Shown: positions 36,129 to 46,488, counted from the first letter of the stretch. The stretch is DNA of 64,000 nt from Ramlibacter terrae (GCA_013127575.1 CP053418.1:2604001-2668000); one strand, 5' to 3'. The notes: generated by a model not told the origin, from the letters alone. Translations and numbers: made by a program.

Positions 36129-36632
36129 ATGCCCGCCCTCGTTGAAAAGGACGCCTGCGAACTGCTCGACGCCGACCACGTCGCCGTCAAGCACCTCTTC
36201 GTGGAATACGCCCGCCAGGCGCACGCCGGCGCCGCCGGCACCGGCGTCGGCGCCGAAGCCGCCGCCGCCATCCCCGACCAGCGCCTGGCGCTCGCGCGCA
36301 AGATCTGCGACGAGCTGACGGTGCACGCCGCGATCGAGGAAGAGATCTTCTATCCGGCGCTGCGCGGCGCGATCGACGAACCGGAGCTGCTGGAGGAAGC
36401 CGAGGCCGAGCACCAGGAAGCCAAGGACCTGATCGCGCGGATCGAGGCGATCACGGAAGCCGACGCGACGCTGGACGAACTCGTGGCGTGGCTGGCGCGC
36501 GCCATCGAGCACCACGTGAAGGAGGAGCGCGACCATCTCTTCCCGAAGGCGCGCACGTCGGGGCTCGACCTCGATGCGATGGGCGCGCAGCTCAAGGAGC
36601 GGCAGCAGGAGCTGGAAGCACAGCTGGCCTGA
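36129..36632 (+). CDS. Hemerythrin-like HHE domain protein
   Basis: Cytoplasmic four-helix protein of about 167 residues with a hemerythrin HHE domain. Iron-ligand candidates are visible: His in DHVAVKHLF near residue 20, HAAIEEEIFYP near 72, HQEAKDLI near 98 and HHVKEERDHLFP near 130. Members bind a di-iron centre and sense or store oxygen or protect against oxidative or nitrosative stress. ATG 36129 has an AAGGAA site; an upstream in-frame ATG at 36108 overlaps that site. Its place next to the catalase suggests a shared stress response. Confidence 0.9.
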   Translation: MPALVEKDACELLDADHVAVKHLFVEYARQAHAGAAGTGVGAEAAAAIPDQRLALARKICDELTVHAAIEEEIFYPALRGAIDEPELLEEAEAEHQEAKDLIARIEAITEADATLDELVAWLARAIEHHVKEERDHLFPKARTSGLDLDAMGAQLKERQQELEAQLA

Positions 36633-36653
36633 GCCGGCGCTTGCGCCCATGAA

Positions 36654-36679
36654 AAAGCGGCCCTCGGGCCGCTTTCTTT
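36654..36679. terminator. Bidirectional Rho-independent terminator
   Basis: Perfect ten-base stem AAAGCGGCCC/GGGCCGCTTT around a two-base loop, followed by TTTCTTTA on the plus strand and preceded by an A-run that gives T on the minus strand. It lies between the convergent hemerythrin-like and PpiC-type genes and can end both. Confidence 0.9.
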
Positions 36680-36696
36680 ATTACCGCTTCGGGAGC

Positions 36697-37474
36697 TCAC
36701 TCCACCTTGGCCGACTTCCGCAGGTTCTCCGGAAGCTCGCCAGCTTCTGCTGCTGGAGCTGCTGCGCGATCTGCGGCTTCACTTCTTCCATCTTGGGCAG
36801 CTGCGCTTCACGCACGTCGTCGACGCGGATGATGTGCCAGCCGAACTGCGACTTGACCGGCACGTCGGTGGTCTGGCCCTTGTTCAGCTTGACCATGGCC
36901 TGCGAGAACTCGGGCACGTAGCTGTTGGCGCTGGCCCAGTCGAGGTCGCCGCCGTTGGCGCCCGATCCCGGGTCCTTCGACTGCTTCTTGGCGATGTCGT
37001 CGAACTTGCCGCCCTTCTTGAGCGAAGCGATGATGGCCTTGGCCTCGTCTTCCTTCTCCACCAGGATGTGGCGCGCCTTGTATTCCTTGCCGCCGTTGGC
37101 CGCGGCGAACTTATCGTATTCGGCCTTGATCTCGGCGTCGGTCACCGGGTTCTTCTTCTGGTAGTCGGCGAACAGTTCGCGGATCAGGATCGTCTGGCGG
37201 GCCAGCTCGATCTGCGCCTTGAAGTCGTCGCTGGCGTCGAGGCCGCGCTTCTGCGCTTCCTGCATGAACACCTCGCGGGCGATCACCTCGTCCTTGAGCT
37301 GGGCCTGCATTTCGGCCGGCACCGGGCGGCCCGACTTGGCGAGCTGCGCGGACAGCATGTCGACGCGGGACGTCGGCACCGGCTTGCCGTTGACGATGGC
37401 GACGTTCTGCGCGGCAGCGGGCAGGGCGATGCCGAGGGTGGCCGCGGCCAGCGCGGTCAGGAGCACTTTTTCAT
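36697..37474 (-). CDS. Periplasmic PpiC/parvulin-type peptidyl-prolyl isomerase
   Basis: Exported foldase of about 259 residues. The signal peptide reads VLLTALAAATLGIALPAAAQ once a short A-run near 37465 is lengthened by one. An N-terminal SurA-like helical region spans residues 22-130. The parvulin domain follows at about 133-225: YKARHILVEKEDEAKAII, KKQSKDPGSGANGGDLDWA and FGWHIIRVDD. A break near 36722 hides the true end (FLENLRKSAKVE). The start at 37474 is behind AGGGA. It is like PrsA/PpiC-type foldases; a specific client is unknown. Confidence 0.92.
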
Positions 37475-37505
37475 GGGGATTCCCTAAGGGAGGAGAGTTC
37501 GGTTT

Positions 37506-37769
37506 TCAGAGCGTTTCGATCGCCGGGGCGTGCAGCCCGCGGTCCAGAAAATCGCGCAGGGCATCATACACAAGGCGATGGCGCGCCACCTTGGGCTTGC
37601 CATCGAACAGGGGTGACGCGATGCGCACGCGGAAGTGGGTGCCGCTGCCGGTGCCGTCGGAACCGGAATGGCCCATGTGGGCGGCGCTTTCGTCGATCAC
37701 TTCGAGTTGCGTGGGCGCCGGGAGTTCCGACAGGCGCTGCAGCGCCGCCGCCGTGATGCCCGTGCTCAC
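37506..37769 (-). CDS. BolA family protein
   Basis: Small protein of 87 residues with the BolA fold: the helix-strand start LEVIDESAAHMGHSG, the FRVRIASPLFDGK segment and the conserved HRLVYDAL motif near residue 63. BolA proteins pair with monothiol glutaredoxins in iron-sulfur handling or act in morphology and transcription. GTG start at 37769, overlapping the yciB stop. It lies in the run msrB-yciB-bolA-ppiC, all minus strand and closely spaced. Confidence 0.9.
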   Translation of the reverse strand: MSTGITAAALQRLSELPAPTQLEVIDESAAHMGHSGSDGTGSGTHFRVRIASPLFDGKPKVARHRLVYDALRDFLDRGLHAPAIETL

Positions 37770-38318
37770 GAGTCGCCGGCCTTCGCTTCCTCGCCGTCCT
37801 TCATGTAGCGGTTCAGGAACAGCGCCGGCCGACCACGAACACCGCCATCAGGCCGAGGCCGCCGAACAGCTTGAAGTTGACCCGGTGTCGGTGTCGAAGT
37901 TGAACGCGACCCACAGGTTCAGCACGCCCATCACGGCGAAGAAGCCGATCCAGCTCCAGTTCATGGCGCGCCAGGCGTGGTCGGGCAGTTCCATCTGCGC
38001 GCCCATCAGCGACTTCAGCAGGTTCTTGCGGAACACCAGCATGCCCACCGCGAGCGCCCCGCCCATCAGCCAGTACAGCACCGTCGGCTTCCACTTGATG
38101 AAGGTGTCGTCGTGGGCCGGGATGGTCGCGCCGCCGAAGACCACGATGATGCCGAGGCTCACCCACTGCATCGGCTCGATCTTCCCCGTGGAGTAGCGCA
38201 GCCAGCCGATCTGCAGGATGGTGGCGGCGATCGCGACGCCCGTGGCCACGTAGATGTCCCACAGCTTGAACGCCGCGAAGAACAGGATGATGGGAAAGAA
38301 ATCGAGCAGCAGTTTCAT
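37766..38318 (-). CDS. yciB: Septation protein A / YciB family membrane protein
   Basis: Integral membrane protein of about 184 residues, YciB/IspZ family, linked to septation and envelope integrity. The N terminus MKLLLDFFPIILFFAAFK and the motifs KWKPTVLYWLMGGAL near residue 75 and WRAMNWSWIGFFAVMGVLN near 125 are diagnostic. Five or six helices. Breaks near 37888 and 37835 displace the last helix (restored as VNFKLFGGLGLMAVFVVG). ATG at 38318 lies directly against the msrB stop. Confidence 0.93.
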
Positions 38319-38737
38319 TCAGTCTTTCTTGCCTTCGGGCTGGAAGTCCAGCGAAGCGGAGTTCATGCAGTAGCGCAGGCCGGTCGGCTCCGGGCCGTCG
38401 GGGAACACGTGGCCCCGGTGCGCGCCGCACTGCGCGCAGACCGTCTCGGTGCGGATCATCCCATGGGTCACGTCGCGGATTTCCTTGATCGCGCCGGGCA
38501 CCGCCAGCGAGAAGCTCGGCCAGCCGCAGCCCGCATCGAACTTGGTGCCGGAATCGAACAGCTTGTTCCCGCAGCAGATGCAGTGGTAGCTCCCGTCGGC
38601 CCAGACACGCTCGTACTTGCCGCTGTAGGGACGCTCGGTGGCGGCGTGGCGCGTGACCGGAAAGCGCCGGCTTCCGCGCCCTTTTCGGCCAGCAGGGCTT
38701 TCCACTCGGATTCGGACTTCTGGATGGGGTAGGTCAT
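38319..38737 (-). CDS. msrB: Peptide methionine-R-sulfoxide reductase
   Basis: Reduces methionine-R-sulfoxide in proteins; about 139 residues, zinc-binding form. Two CxxC pairs are visible, CICCGNKLF near residue 50 and [12 protein letters not shown] near 96. GCGWPSF comes between them, and the catalytic cysteine is in [13 protein letters not shown] near 122. The break near 38660 interrupts [18 protein letters not shown]. It has its own start at 38737 and faces the GNAT gene divergently across 186 bases. Confidence 0.96.
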
Positions 38738-38843
38738 GGTGATGCTATTTTCGTGTTACTTGAAAGACATTAACGATGGGTTGCATTTGGGGTTCATTGT
38801 CCCGGAAACCCAGTCTGGAAGCGGCTTTCGGGGGCGATGACGG

Positions 38844-38871
38844 TTGCACTCCGACACCAAAGTCGGATAAT
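38844..38871 (+). promoter_or_regulatory. Predicted sigma-70 promoter with internal inverted repeat
   Basis: A -35-like TTGCAC at 38844-38849 and a -10-like GATAAT at 38866-38871 are separated by 16 bases. The spacer carries a perfect inverted repeat TCCGAC-N6-GTCGGA (38850-38867) reaching into the -10 box, so a bound repressor would block polymerase. It lies 53 bases before the ATG of the acyltransferase gene that opens the signalling block. Prediction from sequence only. Confidence 0.55.
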
Positions 38872-38923
38872 TCCTACCACGCGAGCGCCGATCCACGGAG
38901 CCGCTACAGGGAGCGAACAAGCG

Positions 38924-39628
38924 ATGAACGAGATGTCCGGGTTGCACCAAGCGCCGGCAAGGATGCCTGCTGGCCTGATGCCCTTGATGTGCGACGAGCC
39001 GCCGCCGGTCACCACCGACGTCCAGCCGCATGAAGTCCGGTTCCGGAGCCTCCGGGGCCACGAGATCAACCAGATCCTGCACCTGCGCAACCAGATCGCG
39101 CTGCCCGCGTCGGCAGTGAATGACACCGGCTTTGCCATGCGCGAAAAAAAAGAGACGAAATCGGCGTCGTCGGCGCGTTCGAACGCTACGGTGAGTACAT
39201 CGGTACCATCCGCTACCTCCCCATGAACGAAGGGCCGCTCCCTGCGACGCCCTCGTCCGCCGCCACAACATCGGCGACGAGCTGCTCAGGCGAGCTGGGA
39301 GGTCGGCCGCCTCGTCCTGGCTCCCCAATACCGCAGCGGCCCCGACGCCCTCAAGCGCTGCCTGCTCCTGACCCCGGTGCACCTCATCGAACAGACCGAA
39401 GTGGACAACCTCTTTGCCTCCTGCACGCCCGTGCTCAGCCGCCTGTACCGGCGCTTCGGCTTCAGCGTGCTGGTGAAGGACGCCAGCCAGGACGCCGAGG
39501 GGAGCTACTCCCTGATCCACGGGCGCGTGCCCGAAGTGCTGCGCGCGCTGGTCAACAGCGATGCCGAGCGCCGCATGGCCGAAGAGATCCTCGGCATGCG
39601 CGAAGCGGCGGAGGTGCTGCCATGCTGA
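38924..39628 (+). CDS. GNAT-fold N-acyltransferase, autoinducer-synthase/FeeM-like
   Basis: About 235 residues, cytoplasmic. I place it among GNAT acyltransferases resembling LuxI/FeeM and exosortase-associated acyltransferases. The supporting features are the early FRSLRGHEINQILHLRNQIALP, the acidic turn EKKRDEIGVVGAFE near residue 75, GEYIGTIRYLP, and above all WEVGRLVLAPQYRSG near 125, followed by LYRRFGFSVLVKD near 175. Relatives transfer fatty acyl chains to an amino acid or similar amine; the substrate here is unknown. ATG 38924 has AGGGAG upstream. Breaks lie near 39150 (A-run), 39235 (G-run) and 39290. The stop lies within the start of the kinase gene (7-base overlap), so the two are coupled. 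Confidence 0.75.
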
Positions 39629-42130
39629 TGCGCTGGGCCCGCCGCCTGTTCCAGCACTACGAGGACTACCACGCCTACGGGCCGTCGCGTCTGAAGACGA
39701 TCGGCATCCTTGGCGCGATCACGTACTGCATCTTCTACTTCATGCGGTTCACGCGGCCGAACGCGTCGCTGACCGCCGACCTCGCCGAGCGCGCGCTGGC
39801 GGTCATCCTGTTCGCGATGCTGGGGCTGCGCGACTACTGGCCCGAGCGCCTGAAGCCGTACTACATCCGCGTCTCCTACTTCGTGCTGCTCTACAGCCTG
39901 CCGTGCTTCACGGTGCTGGTGGCGCTGCAGCGCGGCGGGGGCGTGGCCAACATCTCCAACGCCTTCATCATCCTGTGCTTCCCGGTGCTGCTGACCGACT
40001 GGCGCAATACGCTGGTGATGCTGGCGGTGGGTACCGGCGCGGCGGCCGCGTTCTACTGGGCGACCACGCCCAACCCGAAGGTCCCGATGGACTGGTGGCG
40101 CAGTTGCCCGCCTTCGCGCTGATCGTGATCGGCGGCAACCTGTTCAAGTCCAACACCGACAAGATCGACGCCGAGCGCAAGCTGCGCGCGACCAGTGCGC
40201 TGGCCGGCTCGATCGCGCACGAGATGCGGCATCCGCTGGCGCAGCTCAAGCACAGCCTGGAGGGCATGCAGGAAGTGCTGCCGCCGCCCGGCGCGGCGCG
40301 GCAGGCGGCGCGGCTCGAACCGCAGCAGGTGCAGTCGCTCTACCGTCACCCTGGCGCGCGGCGAGCAGGCGGTGCAGCGCGGGCTGCAGGTCATCTCGAT
40401 GACGCTCGACGAGGTGAGCGCGCGGCCGATCGACGCCTCCGCCTTCCGCTACCTGTCCGCCGCCGAGGTGGTGCAGCAGGCCGTGGAGGAGTACAGCTAC
40501 GACAGCGATACGGCGCGCGACAAGGTCAGCGTGAGCGTCACCGACGACTTCACGTTCAAGGGCGACGAGACGGCCTACCTGTTCGTGCTGTTCAACCTGA
40601 TCAAGAACGCGCTCTACTACCTCGCGCCTTATCCGCAGACGCGCGTGACGATCACCGTCGGCGCCCAGCAGGTGCGGGTGCGCGACAACGGCCCCGGCAT
40701 GTCCGCCGACGTGCTGCACGGGCTGTTCGAGCCGTTCCGCTCGGTCGGCAAGTCGGGCGGCACGGGCCGGGGCTGGCCTACTGCCAGCGCGTGATGCGCG
40801 CGTTCGGCGGCGAGATCGCCTGCGCCTCCACGCCCGGCGAGTTCACCGAGTTCACGATGCGCTTTCCCGCGATCAGCGAGGAGGAGCGCGAGGCGCACTG
40901 GCGCGGCGCCGTGGCGCAGGCGCGCACCGTGCTGGCCGGCAAGCGCGTGCTGATCGTCGAGGACGACGCCGTGCAGCGCATGGCGACCCGCCACAAGCTG
41001 GGCCCGCTGGCCGTCACGGCCGAACTCGACGAGGCGGCGGATGGCCAGGTCGCGCTCGACATGCTGGGCAAGCGCGCCTACGACATCGTGCTGCTCGACC
41101 TGCACATGCCCGGCCTCGACGGCTACGCGGTGGCCGAGAAGATCCGCAACGAGCCGGGCATCAACCGGGACGTGCGCATCGTCGCGTACACCAGCGAGCC
41201 CGCGCACTGGCCCGCGCCAAGGCGCTCAAGGGCGGCATGGACGGCTTCATCAGCAAGCCGTGCGCGCAACTGCCGCTGCTGGCCGCCTTGCAGCAGTCGC
41301 TGCACCTGCCGCGCGGTTTGGGCCGCCATGCACCGGGCCGCGGCCGGCCGCCGGATCCTGCTGGCCGACGACAGCTCGTTCAGCCGCAAGGCCGTCGCCG
41401 CCTACCTGCGCAACGCCGCGGCCACCGTGATCGAAGCGGAGCATGGCCGGGCCGTGCTCGACCAGCTGAACGCGCACGAAGGCTTCGACGCCGTCATCCT
41501 CGACCTGCACATGCCGGGCATGGACGGGCTGGAGACGGCGCGCGCCATCCGCGAGAGCCACGAACCGTGGGCGGTGCTGCCGATCGTCGCGCTGACGGCG
41601 CACTCGGACGAGCCGGCCGTCACGGCGGCGCGGGCGGCCGGCATGGACGGCTTCCCTGGTCAAGCCGGTCGAGTCGGCCCAGCTCTACGAGACGCTGGTG
41701 CGGCTGGTGGCCGGCAATGCCGTGCCGGTTCTCGCACCTGCCGTCCCGCCGGAGCCTGCAGGCGGCGCGCCCGAGTCCGGGCTGCTGAACGTGCAGCGCC
41801 GGAGAGCTACCGCCGCCTCGGCATGGTCGAGGAACTGCTGGACGACTACGTGCCCGAAATGGCGCGGCTGGTGCTGGCCCTGCAGGATGCCGCCGGCCGG
41901 CAGGACCGGCAGGCCAGCTGGACGCGCTGCACTCGCTGCTCGGGATGAGTGGCGAAGCGGGCGCACAGGCGCTCTACCAGCACGTGCGCCGCGTCTACGT
42001 GCCCCTGCTGGAGCACGACCAGTGGCCGGCCGCCGCCGGCTGGCTGGCCGACCTGCAATCGCTCGCCGCCCGCACCGAGGCGGCACTGAAGGCCTACTGC
42101 GCCACGGAGTCCCGCCAGGACGCGGTCTAA
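39622..42130 (+). CDS. Six-TM hybrid histidine kinase with two receiver domains and Hpt (CqsS/LqsS-like build)
   Basis: About 836 residues. Residues 22-178 hold six hydrophobic helices (ITYCIFYFMRF, VSYFVLLYSLPCFTVLV, FALIVIGGNLF) and no periplasmic domain, as in sensors of membrane-soluble signals. The H-box AGSIAHEMRHPLAQLKHS has His near 200. N-box LFNLIKNALYYL and G-boxes RDNGPGM and GTGLGLAYCQ follow. Receiver 1 has IVEDDA and LLDLHMPG (Asp near 492); receiver 2 has LLADDSS and ILDLHMPG (Asp near 627). A C-terminal Hpt-like helix carries LHSLLG near 770. The layout supports a multistep phosphorelay. Breaks lie near 40100, 40350, 40770, 41210, 41310, 41653, 41802 and 41920. Confidence 0.87.
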
Positions 42131-42137
42131 TCGCGCC

Positions 42138-43316
42138 ATGCAACCCCCGAGCTTTCCGTCGCCACCCCGGGCATCCTGTTCGTCGACGACGAGCCGACGT
42201 CGCGCAAGTGGTTCGCGCGCGAGTTCGGCGACGAATTCACCGTCGTCACGGCCGGCGGCGCCGACGAGGCGCTGGCGATGCTGGGAGAGCGCAGCAGTGA
42301 ATTCGGCGTGCTGGTCACCGACTACCGCATGCCCGAGCGCGACGGCATGAAGCTGCTGCGCGCCGTGCAGCGCGACTTCCGCCACGTCATCCGCCTGCTG
42401 GCGACCGCCTATGCCGAGAAAGACGTCGCGATCGCGGCGGTCAACCGGGGCAAGGTGCTGCGCATCCTCGAAAAACCGCTTGACGGCGGCGCCACGCGCG
42501 AGGCCCTGCGCGAGGCGCTGGCGCTGTACCGCTCGCAGACGCTGGAGCGCATGGTCAACGAAGGCCGGGTGGCCGCGCTGCGCGAGGCGCTGGGCTTCCC
42601 GGCGCACGAACTCAACACGCCGCTGGCCACCGTCCGCGGGCTGGTGAGCACGGTGGCGGGGCGCCAGCTTCCGGCGGGCGCAGACGCCGTCCCCGGCATC
42701 GCGCAGTTCACCGAGGAGTATCCCGGCGAGATCGTCGGCGCCCCCGAGCGGGCCGAGCGCCGCGCGCTGTACTGCCAGTCGCTGGTCTCCACCTTCGTGC
42801 AGTCTGCGCGCGACGCGTATCCCGGCGCCGTCGCGCAGTCGGTCAGCGCGAGCAGCCTGGTGGGGGCGCTGCTCGACGAGTTCCCTTTCGAGGACAACGA
42901 GCGGGCGATCGTCTCCAACGACGTGCGGCACGATTTCCACCTGCCGGGCCGCCGCGACCTGCTGTACCGGTGCTGTGCACGCTGGCCAAGAACGCCTTGC
43001 TGGCCCTGCGCGGCCGCCCGGGCGCGCGGCTGCGCATCGAGGTCGATTGCGACCCTTCCGCGCTGCCGGGCCGGCGCGCCGGATGCAGTTCCGCGACAAC
43101 GGGCCGGGCATTCCTTCCGAGGTGCTGGCCAAGCTCACGCGCGAGCCCGTCACCACCCGTGCCGACAGCGGCGGCAACGGCATGGGCCTGATGTTCTGCC
43201 ACCGGGTGATGCAGGCGATCAACGGCAGCATCGACATCCAGTCGGTGCCGGGGCAGGGGACGGCCGTCACGCTGTACTTCCAGCCGCTGGGTCCGGGAGC
43301 GATTCCGGCGGGCTGA
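42138..43316 (+). CDS. Response regulator fused to a soluble histidine kinase
   Basis: About 392 residues, cytoplasmic. Receiver domain: ILFVDDEPTSRKWF with acidic pair near residue 16, phospho-Asp in LVTDYRMPERDG near 60 and the lysine in ILEKPLDGG near 115. A dimerisation helix with FPAHELNTPLATVRGL (His near 156) comes next, then an HATPase with NALLALRGRPG, FRDNGPGIPSEVL and GGNGMGLMFCHRVMQ. There is no DNA-binding domain, so it relays or tunes phosphoryl flow rather than acting on DNA. It starts 8 bases after the hybrid kinase. Breaks lie near 42165 (C-run), 42970 and 43080. Confidence 0.85.
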
Positions 43317-43368
43317 CGCCGCCGATGCCTTAGCATTTCGGGATTCACGCAAAAACGTAGGAGACCGA

Positions 43369-44993
43369 ATGCTGGGCCTGATGCAAAGCCAACCGCTGCT
43401 GATTTCGTCGCTGATCGAGCACGCCGACCGCCACCACGGCGACGTCGAGATCGTTTCGCGGCGGGTGGAAGGCGACATCCACCGCTACACACGGAGCGAC
43501 GTCGCCCAGCGGTCCCGCCGGTGGCGCACGCCCTCGACGGCATGCAGCTGCTGTTCTCCGACCGCGTCGCCACGCTGGCGTGGAACGGCTACCGCCACCG
43601 GAGCTGTACTTCGGCGTCAGCGGTTCCGGCCGTGTGCTGCACACGCTCAACCCGCGGCTGCATCCCGACCAGATCGCTGGATCGCCAACCACGCCGAAGA
43701 CCAGGTCCTGTGCTTCGACATGACCTTCCTGCCGCTGGTGCAGGCGATCCACGCCAAGTGCCCCGGCATCCGCCAGTACGTGGCGCTGTGCGAGCCGGGC
43801 AAGCTGCCCGCCGACACCGGCGTGCCCAACTGGTCTGCTACGAGGACTGGATCGGCGGCCAGCCGACCGCCTACCAGTGGCCATCGTTCGACGAGAACTC
43901 GGCGTCGAGCATGTGCTACACGAGCGGCACCACCGGCAACCCCAAGGCCGCGCTCTACAGCCACCGCTCGACCATCCTGCACGCCTACGCCGCCGCCTTG
44001 CCCGACGTCATGAGCCTGTCGGCGCGCGACTCCGTGCTGCCGGTGGTGCCGATGTTCCACGTCAACGCACGGGGCATCCCGTACTCCGCCGCGCTGACCG
44101 GCTGCAAGCTGGTGTTCCCGGGCCCGGCGCTGGACGGCAAATCCGTCTACGAACTGATCGAGACCGAGCAGGTCACCTATGCCGCCGGCGTGCCGACCGT
44201 CTGGCAGATGCTGCTCGGCCACATGAAGCCGGCCGGCCTGCGCTTCTCCACGCTCAAGCGCACCGTCATCGGCGGCTCCGCCTGCCCGCCGGCCATGATC
44301 GACGCCTTCCGCGAAGACTACGGCGTCGAGGTGCTGCACGCGTGGGGCATGACCGAGATGAGCCCGCTGGGCACGCTGTGCACGCTGAAGAACAAGCACC
44401 TGAACCTGCCGGCGCAGGAGCAGATGAAGATCCGCCTGAAGCAGGGCCGCACCATCTTCGGCGTCGACATGAAGATCGTGGGCGACCGGGGCGGGGAGCT
44501 GCCCCGGGACGGCAAGACGTACGGCGACCTGTACGTGAAGGGCCCGTGGATCCTGCGCGAGTACTTCAAGGGCGAGGGCGGCGACCCGCTGGTGGACGGC
44601 TGGTTCCCGACCGGCGACGTCGCCACGATCGACGCCGACGGCTACATGCAGATCACCGACCGCAGCAAGGACGTGATCAAGTCGGGCGGCGAGTGGATCA
44701 GCTCGATCGACATCGAGAACATCGCCATGGCCCACCCGGCCGTGCAGATGGCCGCGTGCGTCGGCATGCCGCACCCCAAGTGGGACGAGCGGCCGATCGT
44801 GGCCGTGGTCAAGCGCCCCAACATGGAGCTTTCGCGCGAGGAGCTGCTGAAGTTCTACGAGGGCCGCATCGCCAAGTGGCAGGTTCCGGACGACGTCGTC
44901 TTCGTCGACGCCATCCCGCTCGGCGCCACCGGCAAGATGCTCAAGACGCGCCTGCGCGAGACGCTGAAGGACTACAAGCTGCCGAGTGTTTGA
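43369..44993 (+). CDS. Fatty-acyl-CoA ligase (AMP-binding, AlkK-like)
   Basis: Adenylate-forming enzyme of about 542 residues that activates a carboxylic acid to its CoA thioester. Key motifs: P-loop [18 protein letters not shown] near residue 183, [12 protein letters not shown] near 325, [17 protein letters not shown] near 412, [16 protein letters not shown] near 430 and the C-terminal [10 protein letters not shown] lysine near 525. Overall pattern is that of medium/long-chain enzymes such as AlkK. Breaks lie near 43515, 43605, 43672 and 43833. GGAG precedes the ATG. It stands first in the lipid-catabolism island, separated from livK by repeat copy B. Confidence 0.94.
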
Positions 44994-45020
44994 GGCTGCT
45001 GGAAAAGGGAGCGGGAACCT

Positions 45021-45121
45021 TTGAACGCAGAGGGCGCCGAGAGGGCGCAGAAAACGCAGAAGAGAAGCTCGAAATGACTTTTCTGCGACTTCTGCGAATC
45101 CTTCGCGCCCTCTGCGTTCAA
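45021..45121. repeat. Inverted-repeat element, copy B of three
   Basis: Left arm begins TTGAACGCAGAGGGCG, right arm ends CGCCCTCTGCGTTCAA, with inner CGCAGAA/TTCTGCG units. It folds as a long hairpin directly after the acyl-CoA ligase stop (28 bases) and 130 bases before livK. It shares its core with copies A and C. Confidence 0.85.
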
Positions 45122-45252
45122 AAAGACTTCGCGACGGCCTGACTCCTGTCACCTGCGCGATAAGCAGAGCCGGGTCTTAGGGGCAATCCCTGAGCGTTGC
45201 GGCGCAGCATTACTTGTACCCTGCGGACCATCCGACTCACCAGGAGACAACG

Positions 45253-46484
45253 ATGAAGTTTGCAATGCGTCTTGTGGCCGCCTCCGCGCTGTGCGCCGTC
45301 AGCGGCATGGCCCTCGCCCAAAAGGGCGAAACCGTGAAGATCGCCTGGCTCGACCCGCTGTCGGGCCTGATGGCCGCCGTGGGCACGAACCAGCTCAAGA
45401 CCTACCAGTTCTGGCGGAGGAGTTCAGCAAGAAGAATGTCGCCGGCGTCAAGTTCGAGATCATCGGCATCGACAACAAGCTGAGCCCCCAGGAAACCACC
45501 AGCGCGCTGCGCTCGGCGATGGACCGGGGCGCCCGCTACGTGGTGCAGGGCAACGGCTCCGGCCCGGCGCTCGCCATCATGGACGCGCTCGAAAAGCACA
45601 ACGAGCGCAACAAGGGCAAGGAGGTCGTGTACCTCAACTACGCCGCCGTCGACCCCGACCTGACCAACAGCAAGTGCAGCTACTGGCACTTCCGCCTCGA
45701 CGCCGACACGTCCATGAAGATGGAAGCGATCACGACGTTCATGAAGGACCAGCAGGACATCAAGAATGTCTACCTGATCAACCAGAACTACTCGCACGGC
45801 CAGCAGGTCTCGAAGTACGCCAAGGACAACCTGAAGCAGAAGCGCCCCGACATCAAGATCGTCGGCGACGACCTGCACCCGCTGGCGCAGGTGCGCGACT
45901 TCTCGCCCTACATCGCCAAGATCAAGCAGTCGGGCGCCGACACCGTCATCACCGGCAACTGGGGTTCCGACCTGGCGCTGCTGATCAAGGCGGCCAACGA
46001 CGCCGGCCTGAACAACGTCAAGTTCTACACCTACTACGGCACCGTCACCGGCACGCCGACCGCGCTGGGCCCCAACGCCGCGGGCCGCGCGTGTACGGTG
46101 GGCTACGGCCACTACAACATGGGCGGCGAGATCGAGCGCCTGTCCAAGGACTTCAAGAAGCGCTTCAACGACGACCTGTACACGTCGGCGGCCTACCATG
46201 CCTTCACCATCCTGTCGGAAGCCTTCGCGCGCGCCAAGACCACCGACCCGGTCAAGGTGGCGGCGACGATGGACGGCATGAAGTTCAAGAGCTTCAACGG
46301 CGACGTGGAGATGCGCAAGACCGACCACCAGATCCAGCAGGGCCTGTACATGTCGGTCTGGCAGAAGGCCGGCGGCAAGTTCCCGATGGACGCGGAGAAC
46401 ACCGGCTACACCTTCGTGCCGGTCAAGTACTACGAGCCCTACGTGGCCAGCACGCCGACGTCCTGCCAGATGAAGCGTCCGTAA
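45253..46484 (+). CDS. Periplasmic branched-chain-type substrate-binding protein of the Liv cassette
   Basis: Type I periplasmic binding protein, about 410 residues. The signal peptide MRLVAASALCAVSGMALAQ is followed by VKIAWLDPLSGLMAAVG near residue 28, VQGNGSGPALAI near 95, YLINQNYSHGQQ near 172 and VITGNWGSDLALLIKAA near 232. One break near 45413. ATG 45253 is preceded by AGGAGA. It is the receptor for the LivHMGF proteins encoded just downstream. Its place among acyl-CoA genes suggests a ligand other than leucine, perhaps a carboxylic acid or N-acyl amino acid; that is inference. Confidence 0.92.
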
Positions 46485-46488
46485 GGAT

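Noticed and set aside
41328..42130. A separate receiver-Hpt gene starting at ATG 41328
   Set aside because: The preceding kinase-REC1 frame has no stop there, and a repaired CCAGG near 41310 joins both halves (PRQVWAAMHRAA) into one protein.
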